DNA from: Schlesneria sp. | Lineage (GTDB): Bacteria; Planctomycetota; Planctomycetia; Planctomycetales; Planctomycetaceae | Direction of reading: 5' to 3' | Length of the DNA stretch: 38,312 bases | Assembly (NCBI GenBank): GCA_028291515.1 | Contig: JAQGHU010000010.1 | Coordinates: forward strand, 1 to 38,312 | Shown: in pieces, positions 1 through 7,509 of the stretch | Position numbering within the stretch: position 1 is the stretch's first letter | How the letters are laid out: every line of letters starts with the position of its first letter | Notes under the pieces: model-generated | What the model was told of the DNA's origin: nothing | Database searches by the model: none | Seen by the model: the letters and a program-made list of their open reading frames with translations, nothing else | Program-made: the position numbers and the translations under genes

Positions 1-114
1 ACGGGGATGAAGTTTATATCGGACCACCCCGTTTGCGTCGATTCTGAGCGATCCTACGAGGTCGTTTTTTGGAAGTGACATCAACTTTCGGCCGCAATTC
101 GAAAAACTGACAAC

Positions 115-225
115 CTCTCCGCGAGAAGTACGCCAACTGCGAATCCGCACGTACTGATGCATCGGAACGGGATGGCGATCATGGCGTCGCGTTGATCGGC
201 TTACTTCTCGCGGAGAGAAGGCTAC
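115..225. repeat. Paired inverted repeat, REPIN-like, GTAG-headed
   Basis: A 16-base arm at 115-130 is the exact reverse complement of 202-217, separated by 71 bases. The right arm, read on the minus strand, begins with GTAG (222-225) followed by a hairpin (CCTTCTC, short loop, GAGAAG). This is the layout of a REP doublet: two short palindromic units facing each other across a spacer. No coding frame was supported here. The arms are seen directly; membership of a repeat family is inferred because only this copy is in the window. Confidence 0.6.
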
Positions 226-234
226 TTAAGACGC

Positions 235-257
235 GGCACACGGAGTGTGCCTTCTAC
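235..257 (-). repeat. GTAG-headed hairpin
   Basis: On the minus strand this reads GTAG, two A residues, then a perfect 7-bp stem GGCACAC/GTGTGCC with a 3-base loop. It lies 29 bases beyond the stop of the DUF2721 gene. It has no T-run, so it is a poor match to an intrinsic terminator, though it could stall polymerase or protect a 3' end. The GTAG head is shared with other hairpins in this window. Confidence 0.55.
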
Positions 258-285
258 TCTCAATGCCGCTGATACGGCGGATGGT

Positions 286-801
286 TCAAATATTCTTGTC
301 CGCGGTCGCGATCGCGCTCATTTCAACACGTTCGCGAATCATTGCCGCCCTGGCACTGACGACTTGCACTGCGATGCGCGTCTCTTGAAGGAGCCGTACA
401 GAGCCGTAAACCAAGGCACTCACCGCGATCAAACCGGCCCCCACACCAAGCACCTCCAGGAAGTAGACCAGGTGTGGTTGCGGCAACACGACGACCAGCA
501 CCGCTCCTAACAGCGATACGAAGGCAGCGAGCGCAAACGCCCCCAAGGCGACGTACACGCTTCGTAACGCTCGCAGCAGCAGCAAGGCACGCTCTTCCGA
601 GGTCGCCAATTCACGTAGTCGACGACGCGCTTCTGGATTGTCGTAGTTGACTGTTTGTTCGAGCTGCTTAGAGAGCTCACGGGCTCGATCCACCGAGCGA
701 GCAAGACGATTGCTGGTGCTCATGATCAGCACTGACGATGCGTTCGTCAGAATCGCCGGGGCCACCATCAGGGACAAGACTGCAAACGGGTTCGATTCCA
801 T
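286..801 (-). CDS. DUF2721 family membrane protein
   Basis: The product is about 171 residues, starting MESNPFAVLSLMVAPAI. An N-terminal hydrophobic stretch is followed by the polar segment STSNRLARSVDRARELSKQL, a charged helical region with EARRRLRELATSEERALLLLRALR, and two further membrane segments (roughly residues 82-106 and 116-140). This order is that of the DUF2721 family, whose function is unknown. The ATG at 801 is preferred over the one at 825 because a purine-rich AGGCGAAGG precedes it and family members start with the same MESNPFAV-like motif. It is the last gene of a minus-strand run with the M41-like, DUF1570 and TRIC genes. The family call is good; no function can be stated. 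Confidence 0.8.
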   Translation of the reverse strand: MESNPFAVLSLMVAPAILTNASSVLIMSTSNRLARSVDRARELSKQLEQTVNYDNPEARRRLRELATSEERALLLLRALRSVYVALGAFALAAFVSLLGAVLVVVLPQPHLVYFLEVLGVGAGLIAVSALVYGSVRLLQETRIAVQVVSARAAMIRERVEMSAIATADKNI

Positions 802-841
802 ACCTTCGCCTGTTTTCAAAGTCATCGGGTCGTCACGTGGA

Positions 842-876
842 TTGTAGGCAGCGGGTCAATCGATCTCCGCCTACAA
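842..876. repeat. Short inverted repeat carrying the upstream gene's stop
   Basis: TTGTAGGC at 842-849 is the exact reverse complement of 869-876, with 19 bases between. The TAG in the right arm, read on the minus strand, is the stop codon of the M41-like gene (871-873). The unit again contains GTAG. It lies between that gene and the DUF2721 gene. Confidence 0.45.
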
Positions 877-1344
877 CCAATCATTGATAATGTCGCGAAC
901 TTCTTCCGATTCGAGTGTTTCATGAGCCAGCAGGTTGTCCGCCAGCGCGGCCACGGCGGACCAGTGCGGTTCTGAATCGAGCAGGCGATACAGCACGCCG
1001 GTTAGATCCTCCAGATATGACAGTCGCTTGCGCTGGTCGACAAACAGCAGATCGGCCAGTTCCCAGGCGGCCTGCCAGTCGTGAGCCCATTCGGCGACCA
1101 AGCCGGGATGAAATGGATCGCCGGTGTAGAGCATCTCTGCCACCGGTCCCGCCAAGGACACCTGAATAGCCCGTTCCCGAAACTGCTTCTCGGACAGCCG
1201 CGAACGTCGCCAGATGATCTGCGTGTCGCCGAACCGCGCCGGGCCGTCGTCATTGTCGGGATCGATCGTTACCGAGCGAACTTTCGCTCCCAGATACACG
1301 GCCACATAGGCATGTCCTGCTTCGTGATAGGCAGTCGGTTCCAT
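871..1344 (-). CDS. M41 (FtsH-type) peptidase domain protein, stand-alone
   Basis: The 157-residue product begins almost at the zinc site: HEAGH at residues 7-11. Further on, LAGPVAEMLYTG (about 64-75) matches the 'LGGRAAE' helix of FtsH. In HDWQAAWELA the Asp at about 89 sits where FtsH has its third zinc ligand. FtsH is normally 600 residues or more with membrane segments and an AAA ATPase; none of these is present, so this is a soluble peptidase-like domain alone. It lies 24 bases after the DUF1570 gene, itself a putative HExxH protein. Activity is plausible because the zinc ligands appear intact. Substrate and need for a partner ATPase are unknown. Confidence 0.72.
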   Translation of the reverse strand: MEPTAYHEAGHAYVAVYLGAKVRSVTIDPDNDDGPARFGDTQIIWRRSRLSEKQFRERAIQVSLAGPVAEMLYTGDPFHPGLVAEWAHDWQAAWELADLLFVDQRKRLSYLEDLTGVLYRLLDSEPHWSAVAALADNLLAHETLESEEVRDIINDWL

Positions 1345-1368
1345 CCGCTATCCGTTCCGTGGTCGCTA

Positions 1369-2865
1369 CTAATCTCGATAGACAGGCGCAGGCAACTGGC
1401 CCCGCTGCCATTGCAATGCAGTATCGCTATCGGCCACTGCGGCGCGAACTTTAACGACAAATGTCTGAGATGGCCCACCAGGCGCATTCTGCATCTGCTT
1501 TTGTGCAAACTGCTTGGCGAGTGGCATCTCTTTCTGAGGAGCCACATTCGGCAGATACCAGTCAGCATACGTTCCCGCGTCTGTTTCCACGGTGACATAG
1601 AAAGACATGGGACGCAACAGCGACAGGTTGCGCATCCGTCCTTCCGCCTGCATCGTGCCATTGTTGACTCGGGCGGCGGACATTTCGACTTCCGCCAAGT
1701 TGATTTGACGCAGCATGTAGCCGGGCGGCTTCGGTGTCTCGAGCGACACCTTCTGCTTCTTGGCAGCGCTCTCAATCGCCTGCGGGAATTCGCTCTGCAA
1801 CTTGCCGACTCGCTTGCCGAAGATCCGTTCGAAATCGTCGACTCGCGTCTGGCTGTCGTCCCGCTGCAAAGGCTGTTTTTGCGATAAGAGCTGCAGGTAT
1901 TCGATGTATTGCTTGCGGTACTTCGTCGCCAGGAACCAATGGATGCTCCACGCATGCGCATACGCTTCGCCAGCCAGGACATCACCGCGAAACGCACGGT
2001 CATTCGCGACGACTTCATCCCAATTGACTGTTCGCGCGCGCATGGCACCACGAGCGTACCGGGTATTTAATTTCAGTGGCCCCGAGTTGATTTTCTCACC
2101 TGTTCCTTCGAATCCGGTGGCGATTCCCTCGTTAAACCAGGCGGGGGAAGGGGACAGTCGTTGCAGGATGCCGCGATTGTAGACCTGCTGATGGATCGCC
2201 TCGTGCAGCGGCGTTTCGAACGTGTGACATTCGCTCATCCGGATCACCAGATGATTCGTCAGGACGCTGTAGTAGCCGAGAATATTTTGGGCCGACAACC
2301 CGCGCCCGCCTGTTTGTTCTGCAGTAAACTTGATGAAATCGTCATCGGTTTCGAAGATCAGCAGTACAAGAGGATAGCGCGGCTTGACGATTTCGATCTT
2401 TAGATCGTCCACAAAGTCGAGAAAGACCTTCTCGACCAGCGTCATAAACCTCGCCGCCTTCTTCAGCATCGCTGTCGCTTTGGCGTCGTACTGTTTCGGC
2501 AACGGCTCGGCCAGAACCAGCCCAATCACATAAGTGGAATCAGAGTGACCTCGAAAACGATCCTTGCCAAATCGCTCGGTCAGGCGTTCCAGAACCTCGG
2601 CACAGGAGAGTGGAGTCGGATCGGGTCCGGGAACCCGCTGCAGAATCTGGTCCTGAGGAATCGCCTCGATCCGGCCATCGGTCCGTTCGATCGCCATGAC
2701 TCCCTGGCCTTCTCCGATGAGCCGCGCTTCCACGGTCACCTTGTTGCCGTCGTCCTCCTTCACTGTGAAGACATCGGCAGATGCGGGCGCACTGACCGCC
2801 AAGATCAGCAGACCGGCAAATAGCATCAGGAAGGTTCGGCGGGAAAACAGGAGGGACGTGACCAT
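1369..2865 (-). CDS. DUF1570 family exported protein, gluzincin-like
   Basis: The 498-residue product starts MVTSLLFSRRTFLMLFAG with an SRRTFLM box typical of a twin-arginine signal, then a hydrophobic core and a likely cleavage after ASA near residue 30. The mature start (VFTVKEDDGNKVTVEARL) resembles a small beta domain. The central domain holds HEAIH at residues 221-225 and FNEGIATGFEG with Glu near 246, a gluzincin-type HExxH plus downstream Glu arrangement seen in DUF1570 proteins. The C-terminal ~100 residues (from about 395) look like a separate beta-rich domain. Export by Tat and metalloprotease activity are inferences; the family has no firmly known substrate. A GGAGGG lies about 10 bases before the ATG at 2865. 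Confidence 0.78.
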   Translation of the reverse strand: MVTSLLFSRRTFLMLFAGLLILAVSAPASADVFTVKEDDGNKVTVEARLIGEGQGVMAIERTDGRIEAIPQDQILQRVPGPDPTPLSCAEVLERLTERFGKDRFRGHSDSTYVIGLVLAEPLPKQYDAKATAMLKKAARFMTLVEKVFLDFVDDLKIEIVKPRYPLVLLIFETDDDFIKFTAEQTGGRGLSAQNILGYYSVLTNHLVIRMSECHTFETPLHEAIHQQVYNRGILQRLSPSPAWFNEGIATGFEGTGEKINSGPLKLNTRYARGAMRARTVNWDEVVANDRAFRGDVLAGEAYAHAWSIHWFLATKYRKQYIEYLQLLSQKQPLQRDDSQTRVDDFERIFGKRVGKLQSEFPQAIESAAKKQKVSLETPKPPGYMLRQINLAEVEMSAARVNNGTMQAEGRMRNLSLLRPMSFYVTVETDAGTYADWYLPNVAPQKEMPLAKQFAQKQMQNAPGGPSQTFVVKVRAAVADSDTALQWQRGQLPAPVYRD

Positions 2866-2980
2866 GAACGACTCCGAACGGCAATCTCGTTGGTCTCAGG
2901 GATTGTCATCGAAGCGGGGACGATCGGCTAGTCTGAATTCACAGGATCAGCGCGGAATCTCTTCGCCGCACCTTGTCGAG

Positions 2981-3628
2981 CTACGCAATTCCTTCATCTC
3001 GCGCCAGAAAAACCGGAAGCCGAAGACGCCAGCGGATCGCCGCCAGTCGCAACACGAGCGTGACGGTGGTTCCAAAAACCAAGTTGAACCAGTGTCCTGG
3101 CCAGATGGCGGCGGCCCCGATGTAGGCCAGGCTGCCGATGAACGCGGCCGTCGCGTAGAGGTAGATCTGAGGCCGGAAAACAAGCGGCACTTCACCCAGC
3201 AGAACATCGCGGAAGATCCCGCCCGCCACGCCGGTCATAACCCCAAACAACACGCAGATCGTTCCTGGCTGATGCAGAGTGAAAGTTTTGTGCGTTCCGA
3301 CCAATGCCACAAATGACAGGAAGAAGGCATCGGTGATCAAGAATGATCGCGAGGAAGGATCGAGGAATCTTCCCAGATAGATCGTCAGCGTCACCGAAAC
3401 GATCGCCGAAACCAGGAACGAATGATCCGCCACCCAGAAGACCGGAACATCCAGCAGCACGTCGCGTAACGATCCACCGCCGACCGCGGTGACCAGTCCC
3501 AGGACCACCACACCGAACCAGTCGATCCCCTTGCCACGCGCGGCCAAGGCTCCGGTGGCAGCACCAAACACGACGGCCAGATGTTCCAGAACGTATCGCA
3601 CAAGAGCCCCAGCTTTCGAGATTCGCAC
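2981..3628 (-). CDS. TRIC-type (UPF0126/YicG) cation channel family protein
   Basis: A 215-residue protein with about seven membrane segments in two repeats. Each repeat carries the family signature: GGGSLRDVLL in the first and GGIFRDVLLGE in the second. Bacterial members are potassium-permeable trimers of the inner membrane related to animal TRIC channels. The GTG at 3628 opens the frame; a second GTG at 3601 (reading RYVLEHLAVVFG) gives an N-terminus closer to typical members and may be the real start. It is the first gene of the minus-strand run ending at 286, but no functional link to the peptidase-like genes downstream is evident. Confidence 0.85.
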   Translation of the reverse strand: MRISKAGALVRYVLEHLAVVFGAATGALAARGKGIDWFGVVVLGLVTAVGGGSLRDVLLDVPVFWVADHSFLVSAIVSVTLTIYLGRFLDPSSRSFLITDAFFLSFVALVGTHKTFTLHQPGTICVLFGVMTGVAGGIFRDVLLGEVPLVFRPQIYLYATAAFIGSLAYIGAAAIWPGHWFNLVFGTTVTLVLRLAAIRWRLRLPVFLARDEGIA

Positions 3629-3975
3629 CGACCAGAACAGGACAGGACAGGCTACCGGGTTGTATCCGGAAGCAGGACGAAGTCAATCGCGGGAAGTGCA
3701 GAGACAAGATCAGACGGCGACCACGAATCTTACGAATACACACGAATAAGAGAGAAAAGCTGTTCACGAAGGAGAAGTGAGGAACATTCCAAATTCTCGC
3801 ATTCAAAAACGGAAGACCAGAAGAGTTGAACCACGGAAGACACGGAAGTTCACAGAATGAAGAAAAATAAGTCGGCGATGCGTGAGGGCTTTGGCCGGTC
3901 ACGTCATCACGATTGCATCGGCGGCCATTGTCTGCGACAACTTCGTCAAATCCCCAGCCAACGCGGAGGCCACGT
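3629..3975. other. Intergenic region with periodic purine-rich repeats
   Basis: This 347-base divergent gap has no supported gene. It contains two clusters of degenerate direct repeats spaced 9-10 bases apart: CACGAAT-type units starting at 3722, 3731 and 3741, and CACGGAAG-type units starting at 3832, 3841 and 3851. A good ribosome site (GGAGG, 3965-3969) closes it just before the hydrolase ATG at 3976. Promoters for both flanking genes should lie here, but no convincing -35/-10 pair was found. Confidence 0.6.
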
Positions 3976-4833
3976 ATGCATACACTCCTTCTCTCCTGCC
4001 TGCTTCTGGCGACACCCGATGCGATCCCCGAGGGCAAGTCGACCATCGACCTTCCCTTTGAAAAGTTGACGCTCAGGCTCTACGCCTACAAGCCGGCGAA
4101 TTTTCAGAATGGCCCGATGCTGATGGTCTTCCATGGGATCTTGCGGAACGCGGAAGAGTACCGCGATCACGCGGTCGACATGGGCGATCGATTCGGCGCG
4201 CTGATCATCTGCCCCTTGTTTGAAGAGAAGATCTTCCCGATTCCCAAGTACCAGTTTGGCGGCATTGTTGACGATGAAGGTCACGCTGTTCCCGCCAAGG
4301 ATCGGACTGCTGAATACGTCAACCGGATCGCGAAAGAGATTCGACGGCGAGAAGGACGCGCTGACATGCCGTATGCGCTGATCGGGCATTCCGGCGGCGG
4401 TCAGTTTCTGGGTCGACTGGCAGCTTTCGTGCAAACGGACGCTCAACGAATCGTCGTCTCGAATCCGAGCAGCTACACGCTGCCGACCGACAAACAACCG
4501 TTTCCGTTCGGTTTCGGGGGACTGCCTGCCGAACTCCAGAATGACGAAGTCTACAAAGCCTATCTCGGTCAACCCGTGACACTGTATGTGGGATCAAAAG
4601 ATATCGTTCGCGACGAGTTCTTTGACGCGTCCAAACTGGCGGAGGTTCAAGGTGACACTCGGTTCGCTCGCGCGAAGTATGCGTACGAATTCGCGAAGAA
4701 TGTCGCTCAAGAGAAGGGGTGGCCCTTCAATTGGAAGCTGCTGATCGCAGAGGGGATCGAACACGATCACGAAAAGATGTTTAACAGTCCCGACTGCGCC
4801 ATCGCGCTCGGTTGGAAGCCGAAAGAGAAATAG
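3976..4833 (+). CDS. Secreted alpha/beta hydrolase
   Basis: The 285-residue product begins MHTLLLSCLLLATPDA, a short signal peptide. MVFHGILRNAEEYRDHA resembles the oxyanion-loop strand of alpha/beta hydrolases, and GHSGGG with Ser at residue 139 is the nucleophile elbow. YVGSKDIVRDEF (about 211-222) is well placed for the acidic residue and the His of GIEHDHEKMF near the C-terminus for the base, completing a Ser-Asp-His triad (inferred). The ATG at 3976 is chosen over an in-frame upstream ATG at 3913 because GGAGG sits 6 bases before it and a signal peptide then follows. The substrate cannot be told; esterases and feruloyl-esterase-like proteins share this outline. Confidence 0.75.
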   Translation: MHTLLLSCLLLATPDAIPEGKSTIDLPFEKLTLRLYAYKPANFQNGPMLMVFHGILRNAEEYRDHAVDMGDRFGALIICPLFEEKIFPIPKYQFGGIVDDEGHAVPAKDRTAEYVNRIAKEIRRREGRADMPYALIGHSGGGQFLGRLAAFVQTDAQRIVVSNPSSYTLPTDKQPFPFGFGGLPAELQNDEVYKAYLGQPVTLYVGSKDIVRDEFFDASKLAEVQGDTRFARAKYAYEFAKNVAQEKGWPFNWKLLIAEGIEHDHEKMFNSPDCAIALGWKPKEK

Positions 4834-4841
4834 TGCTTCCA

Positions 4842-4907
4842 CTTCGTGGGTTAAGCTTTAGCATATCGCGATCAAGGCGAAGATATGCTAAAGCATAACC
4901 TACGAAG
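4842..4907. repeat. REPIN-like inverted pair of GTAG-type hairpins
   Basis: The arm at 4842-4867 matches the reverse complement of 4882-4907 at 24 of 26 positions, with 14 bases between. The right arm, read on the minus strand, contains GTAGG followed by a small palindrome TATGCT-tt-AGCATA. The left arm has GTGG instead of GTAG. The right arm covers the last Ser codon and TAG stop of the flippase gene (4900-4905). A related but distinct copy lies at 34360-34450, so this is a dispersed repeat rather than a simple terminator. Confidence 0.8.
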
Positions 4908-6429
4908 CCATGGCATCCGGTGACGATGCTGCCGACAGCGGTAGCCTGTGCAGGGCACCTCTGATCCATAGACCCGCCCCGAGAGTTCCGGCACCACTGA
5001 TCGTCACCAGCAGGAGTGCCAGCCAGTTCCCGTGACTCCACGACTGGTTTCCAATCGTGATGGAATACGCGAGCAGCGCCAGCAGTGGAACCATCTGCGG
5101 CCAGACCGCCTCTTCCATGATTCGCCGCAGGCCGATCTGCAGGCGACTTAAGGCATACGGCACCAGGACGCACATTTCGAACAGTACAACCGGGATCGTG
5201 GTTCCCCAAGCGACCCCTTCGATGCCGTACCATCGGCACAGCAGAATGCTTAAGCCCAAGTTGGACATGGCCTCTCCCAGATAGATGAAGGCGGGGACTC
5301 GAACGTTACCGCTGCCGAAGAGGAACGCTCGCAAGATCCCGCAGGGAAGGGCGACCAGTTGAGCTCCCAGCAACACCATCAAGATGCGGTGAGACTGCGA
5401 TAGATCCGCGTCAGTCAATTTCGAACCGACCCACAGTCGCAAGACATCTCCCGCGAAGAACCACGCCCCGATGAACGCCGCACTGGTGAGCAACAGCACA
5501 ATCCCCAGCGTTTTGATGAGAAAGCGATTTCGCTTGGCGCGGTCAGTTTCGCTTTGCAACGCACCCGCCGTCGGCATGCAAATGTGAGCAATCTTGTCGA
5601 TCGGCTGTTTTGCGAACTGAGTCAGCCGCAAGCCGAAGTAATAAGGAACAATCGCCTCTTTGCCCAGTAGCAAACCGATCGTGATCGTGTCAGTCGCGTT
5701 GATCAGTTGGCTCGCCACTACGCCGACAAACGCCATCGAACTAAATTGACCGCATTCACGCATCACATCGCGACTCAGTAGCGATGGGCCCACCGCCAGC
5801 GTTGGCAGGATTCGCCGAGCCAGCACGATGTACGACAGGTTCTCGCCCAGAGCCACAATGAAGTAGATCGAGGCGATCGTCACCAGCCCGTAGCGGTCGC
5901 TGAGGAATAGGACAAACAAGACGAGACGTACGAGATCGAACGAGAATCCGATGCCGCGTTCCAAATCGAACCGCCGCAATCCATGCAGCACCCCTCCAAA
6001 GACGCTGCCAGCCATTCCGACGGCGACGTTGACCCCCAGGATCAGGATCGTGATGCGGGCTTCCAGCAGATCTTCTCCATCCCAACCGCCCCACCAGCCT
6101 GCGGTCAGACACAAGCCGCAGGCGAACAGGAATGCGATGGCGCCCATCCCCAGATAAATCGTCAGAACCAGCGTCACAACCTGATTGACGCGGTGCGTGT
6201 TCCCTTCCGAATGATACTTCGCGATGTAGCGCGAGATCGTTTCGCCTAGTCCGCAATAGAGCAGGGCGGAGTAGCTGGCGATGGAATTGATCAGCAGCCA
6301 GCTTCCATAAGTCGACACGCCCAGCACATCCAGCGTGTATCGAGTCAGAAAGAACCCGATCACCAGATTCGAGGCGTGAGTTCCCCAACTGGCAAGGACA
6401 TTACGTCGAACGGAGCCGGCAAACGACAT
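4900..6429 (-). CDS. Polysaccharide/oligosaccharide flippase (Wzx/MOP superfamily)
   Basis: A 509-residue protein with about 12-14 membrane segments spread over its whole length. The N-terminus (SVRRNVLASWGTHASNLVIGFFLTRYTLDVLG) and the early GLGETISRYIAKYHSEG segment are typical of the polysaccharide export branch of the MOP/MATE superfamily, which flips lipid-linked glycans across the inner membrane. It lies 66 bases downstream of a methyltransferase on the same strand, consistent with a small surface-glycan cluster, although no glycosyltransferase is in the window. Its final Ser codon and TAG stop are inside a REPIN-like repeat, so the extreme C-terminus has probably been set by that insertion. 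Confidence 0.85.
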   Translation of the reverse strand: MSFAGSVRRNVLASWGTHASNLVIGFFLTRYTLDVLGVSTYGSWLLINSIASYSALLYCGLGETISRYIAKYHSEGNTHRVNQVVTLVLTIYLGMGAIAFLFACGLCLTAGWWGGWDGEDLLEARITILILGVNVAVGMAGSVFGGVLHGLRRFDLERGIGFSFDLVRLVLFVLFLSDRYGLVTIASIYFIVALGENLSYIVLARRILPTLAVGPSLLSRDVMRECGQFSSMAFVGVVASQLINATDTITIGLLLGKEAIVPYYFGLRLTQFAKQPIDKIAHICMPTAGALQSETDRAKRNRFLIKTLGIVLLLTSAAFIGAWFFAGDVLRLWVGSKLTDADLSQSHRILMVLLGAQLVALPCGILRAFLFGSGNVRVPAFIYLGEAMSNLGLSILLCRWYGIEGVAWGTTIPVVLFEMCVLVPYALSRLQIGLRRIMEEAVWPQMVPLLALLAYSITIGNQSWSHGNWLALLLVTISGAGTLGAGLWIRGALHRLPLSAASSPDAMAS

Positions 6430-6495
6430 AGCGAGGCAACTCGATTTTTCAGACTAGTAATTCAACGACGCGAACGTGGCCCCGAGATCGATTGA

Positions 6496-7200
6496 TCATG
6501 GTTTGGTGGCCACAATCCACGTCTGTCGCAGGGTTGTCCCCGTAATCTGTTCGACCGTGAACCCAACCTGAGTCAGAGTCTTGGTGAGCCAGGCTCGAGA
6601 GTGATGGTATCGGCGATAGCCCGCTCCGGTTGGCCAGCCACGCCAATGTTTGATGCCGCAAGCGTACAAGCATTTCCGGAAGAAGAAGCTTAGACGAGTC
6701 TTCAACTTCACTGGTTCCATATTCAGTTGAAAGACGAACTGTCCTCCCGACCGCAATAGCTGGAAGGCATCTCCGAAGTACGTCGTGAGTGCTTCCGCAT
6801 TGATGTAATAGAAGACCTCGTACGAAAAGACCGTATCGCACTCAGTGATTGATGCGGGGCGGAGATGGACTCCGTCGGCCACTTCAAAGCTGACTTCGCT
6901 TCGTTCATTTCGACGCTGAGCTTCTTCGATCAATCGAGGTGCGATATCGACGCCGACGACTCGACCAAAGTGATCAGCAAGTGCAACCGACATCCGTCCG
7001 AGCCCGCAACCGACTTCCAGAACACTGCGATCCTTGCCGCATTTCATTCCGGTCATCGCAATCGCTCGAGCCAGATCGTCGCGGCCGGATTGCAGTACGG
7101 TCGTCCAGTTCGCGTCGGCGGACACCAGCTTGTCCATGCTATGGATGCCGACTTCGTCCAGCGACTTATTCCACCACTCGATGGAAGCAGTTTGGCTCAT
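6496..7200 (-). CDS. Class I SAM-dependent methyltransferase
   Basis: A 234-residue protein with a Rossmann-type methyltransferase core: VLEVGCGLGRMSVAL (about 60-74) is motif I, VVGVDIAPRLIEEA the acidic strand 2, and YEVFYYINAEALTTYFGDAF plus LLRSGGQFVFQLN the later motifs. The N-terminal MSQTASIEWWNKSLDEVG resembles lids of small-molecule methyltransferases. No substrate is evident. AAGG about 10 bases before the ATG overlaps the stop of a tiny upstream ORF, which suggests coupled translation if that ORF is real. The flippase follows on the same strand. Confidence 0.8.
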   Translation of the reverse strand: MSQTASIEWWNKSLDEVGIHSMDKLVSADANWTTVLQSGRDDLARAIAMTGMKCGKDRSVLEVGCGLGRMSVALADHFGRVVGVDIAPRLIEEAQRRNERSEVSFEVADGVHLRPASITECDTVFSYEVFYYINAEALTTYFGDAFQLLRSGGQFVFQLNMEPVKLKTRLSFFFRKCLYACGIKHWRGWPTGAGYRRYHHSRAWLTKTLTQVGFTVEQITGTTLRQTWIVATKP

Positions 7201-7211
7201 GGAGAATGACC

Positions 7212-7376
7212 TTATTTGCTGACGTTGAAAACTTCAGTGACCGGAAAATGAGGCTTCGGGCCCGAGCGAACATCATGGGCATCGGCGATTTTAGGCAACG
7301 GAATCCCCCCCGCCGCCACTCCAATCTGCTCCAAACAAAGCAACGACGCCCCCAAGGCACTGGCGCAGTCGCTCAT
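7212..7376 (-). CDS. Possible 54-residue small protein or gene remnant
   Basis: An ATG-initiated frame on the minus strand gives MSDCASALGASLLCLEQIG at its start and FPVTEVFNVSK at its end, then TAA. It ends 11 bases before the methyltransferase ATG, and its stop overlaps that gene's likely ribosome site. It has no clear Shine-Dalgarno of its own (only CAGG abutting the ATG) and an in-frame TGA lies four codons upstream. Composition looks protein-like, with an alternating Ala/Leu/Gly helix, a Pro-rich middle and a polar end. It was not recognised. It could be a leader peptide, a small independent protein or the 3' remnant of a longer gene. Confidence 0.3.
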   Translation of the reverse strand: MSDCASALGASLLCLEQIGVAAGGIPLPKIADAHDVRSGPKPHFPVTEVFNVSK

Positions 7377-7509
7377 CCTGAATCTATGTCATAAACGGAC
7401 CGACTTTGGGCCCGACGTGGTATTTCGGCGACGCCACGAAGCCGCTCGATCGATAAGGTCGTTACAATCCATCCCTTCATCGATCAAGTGGCCGCAGCCG
7501 GTGTGCTAG
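7377..7509. other. Divergent intergenic region, nothing specific seen
   Basis: The region between the small minus-strand ORF and the VWA-like gene should hold divergent promoters. No convincing promoter, repeat or RNA gene was recognised. The plus-strand gene has no visible Shine-Dalgarno. Confidence 0.4.

Noticed and set aside
1081..1887. A 268-codon plus-strand frame opposite the DUF1570 and M41-like genes
   Set aside because: It is antisense to two recognised genes and shows no family motif or ribosome site.
1269..2051. A 260-codon minus-strand frame inside the DUF1570 gene
   Set aside because: It lies in another frame of a well-supported gene and has Arg/Ser/Cys-rich composition typical of an out-of-frame read.
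3192..4046. A 284-codon minus-strand frame over the TRIC gene and the intergenic region
   Set aside because: It overlaps the TRIC gene in another frame and the hydrolase start in antisense; no domain recognised.
4842..4907. A simple bidirectional terminator between the hydrolase and the flippase
   Set aside because: It has no T-run, and a related element occurs at 34360-34450, so a dispersed repeat explains it better, although it may still affect transcription.
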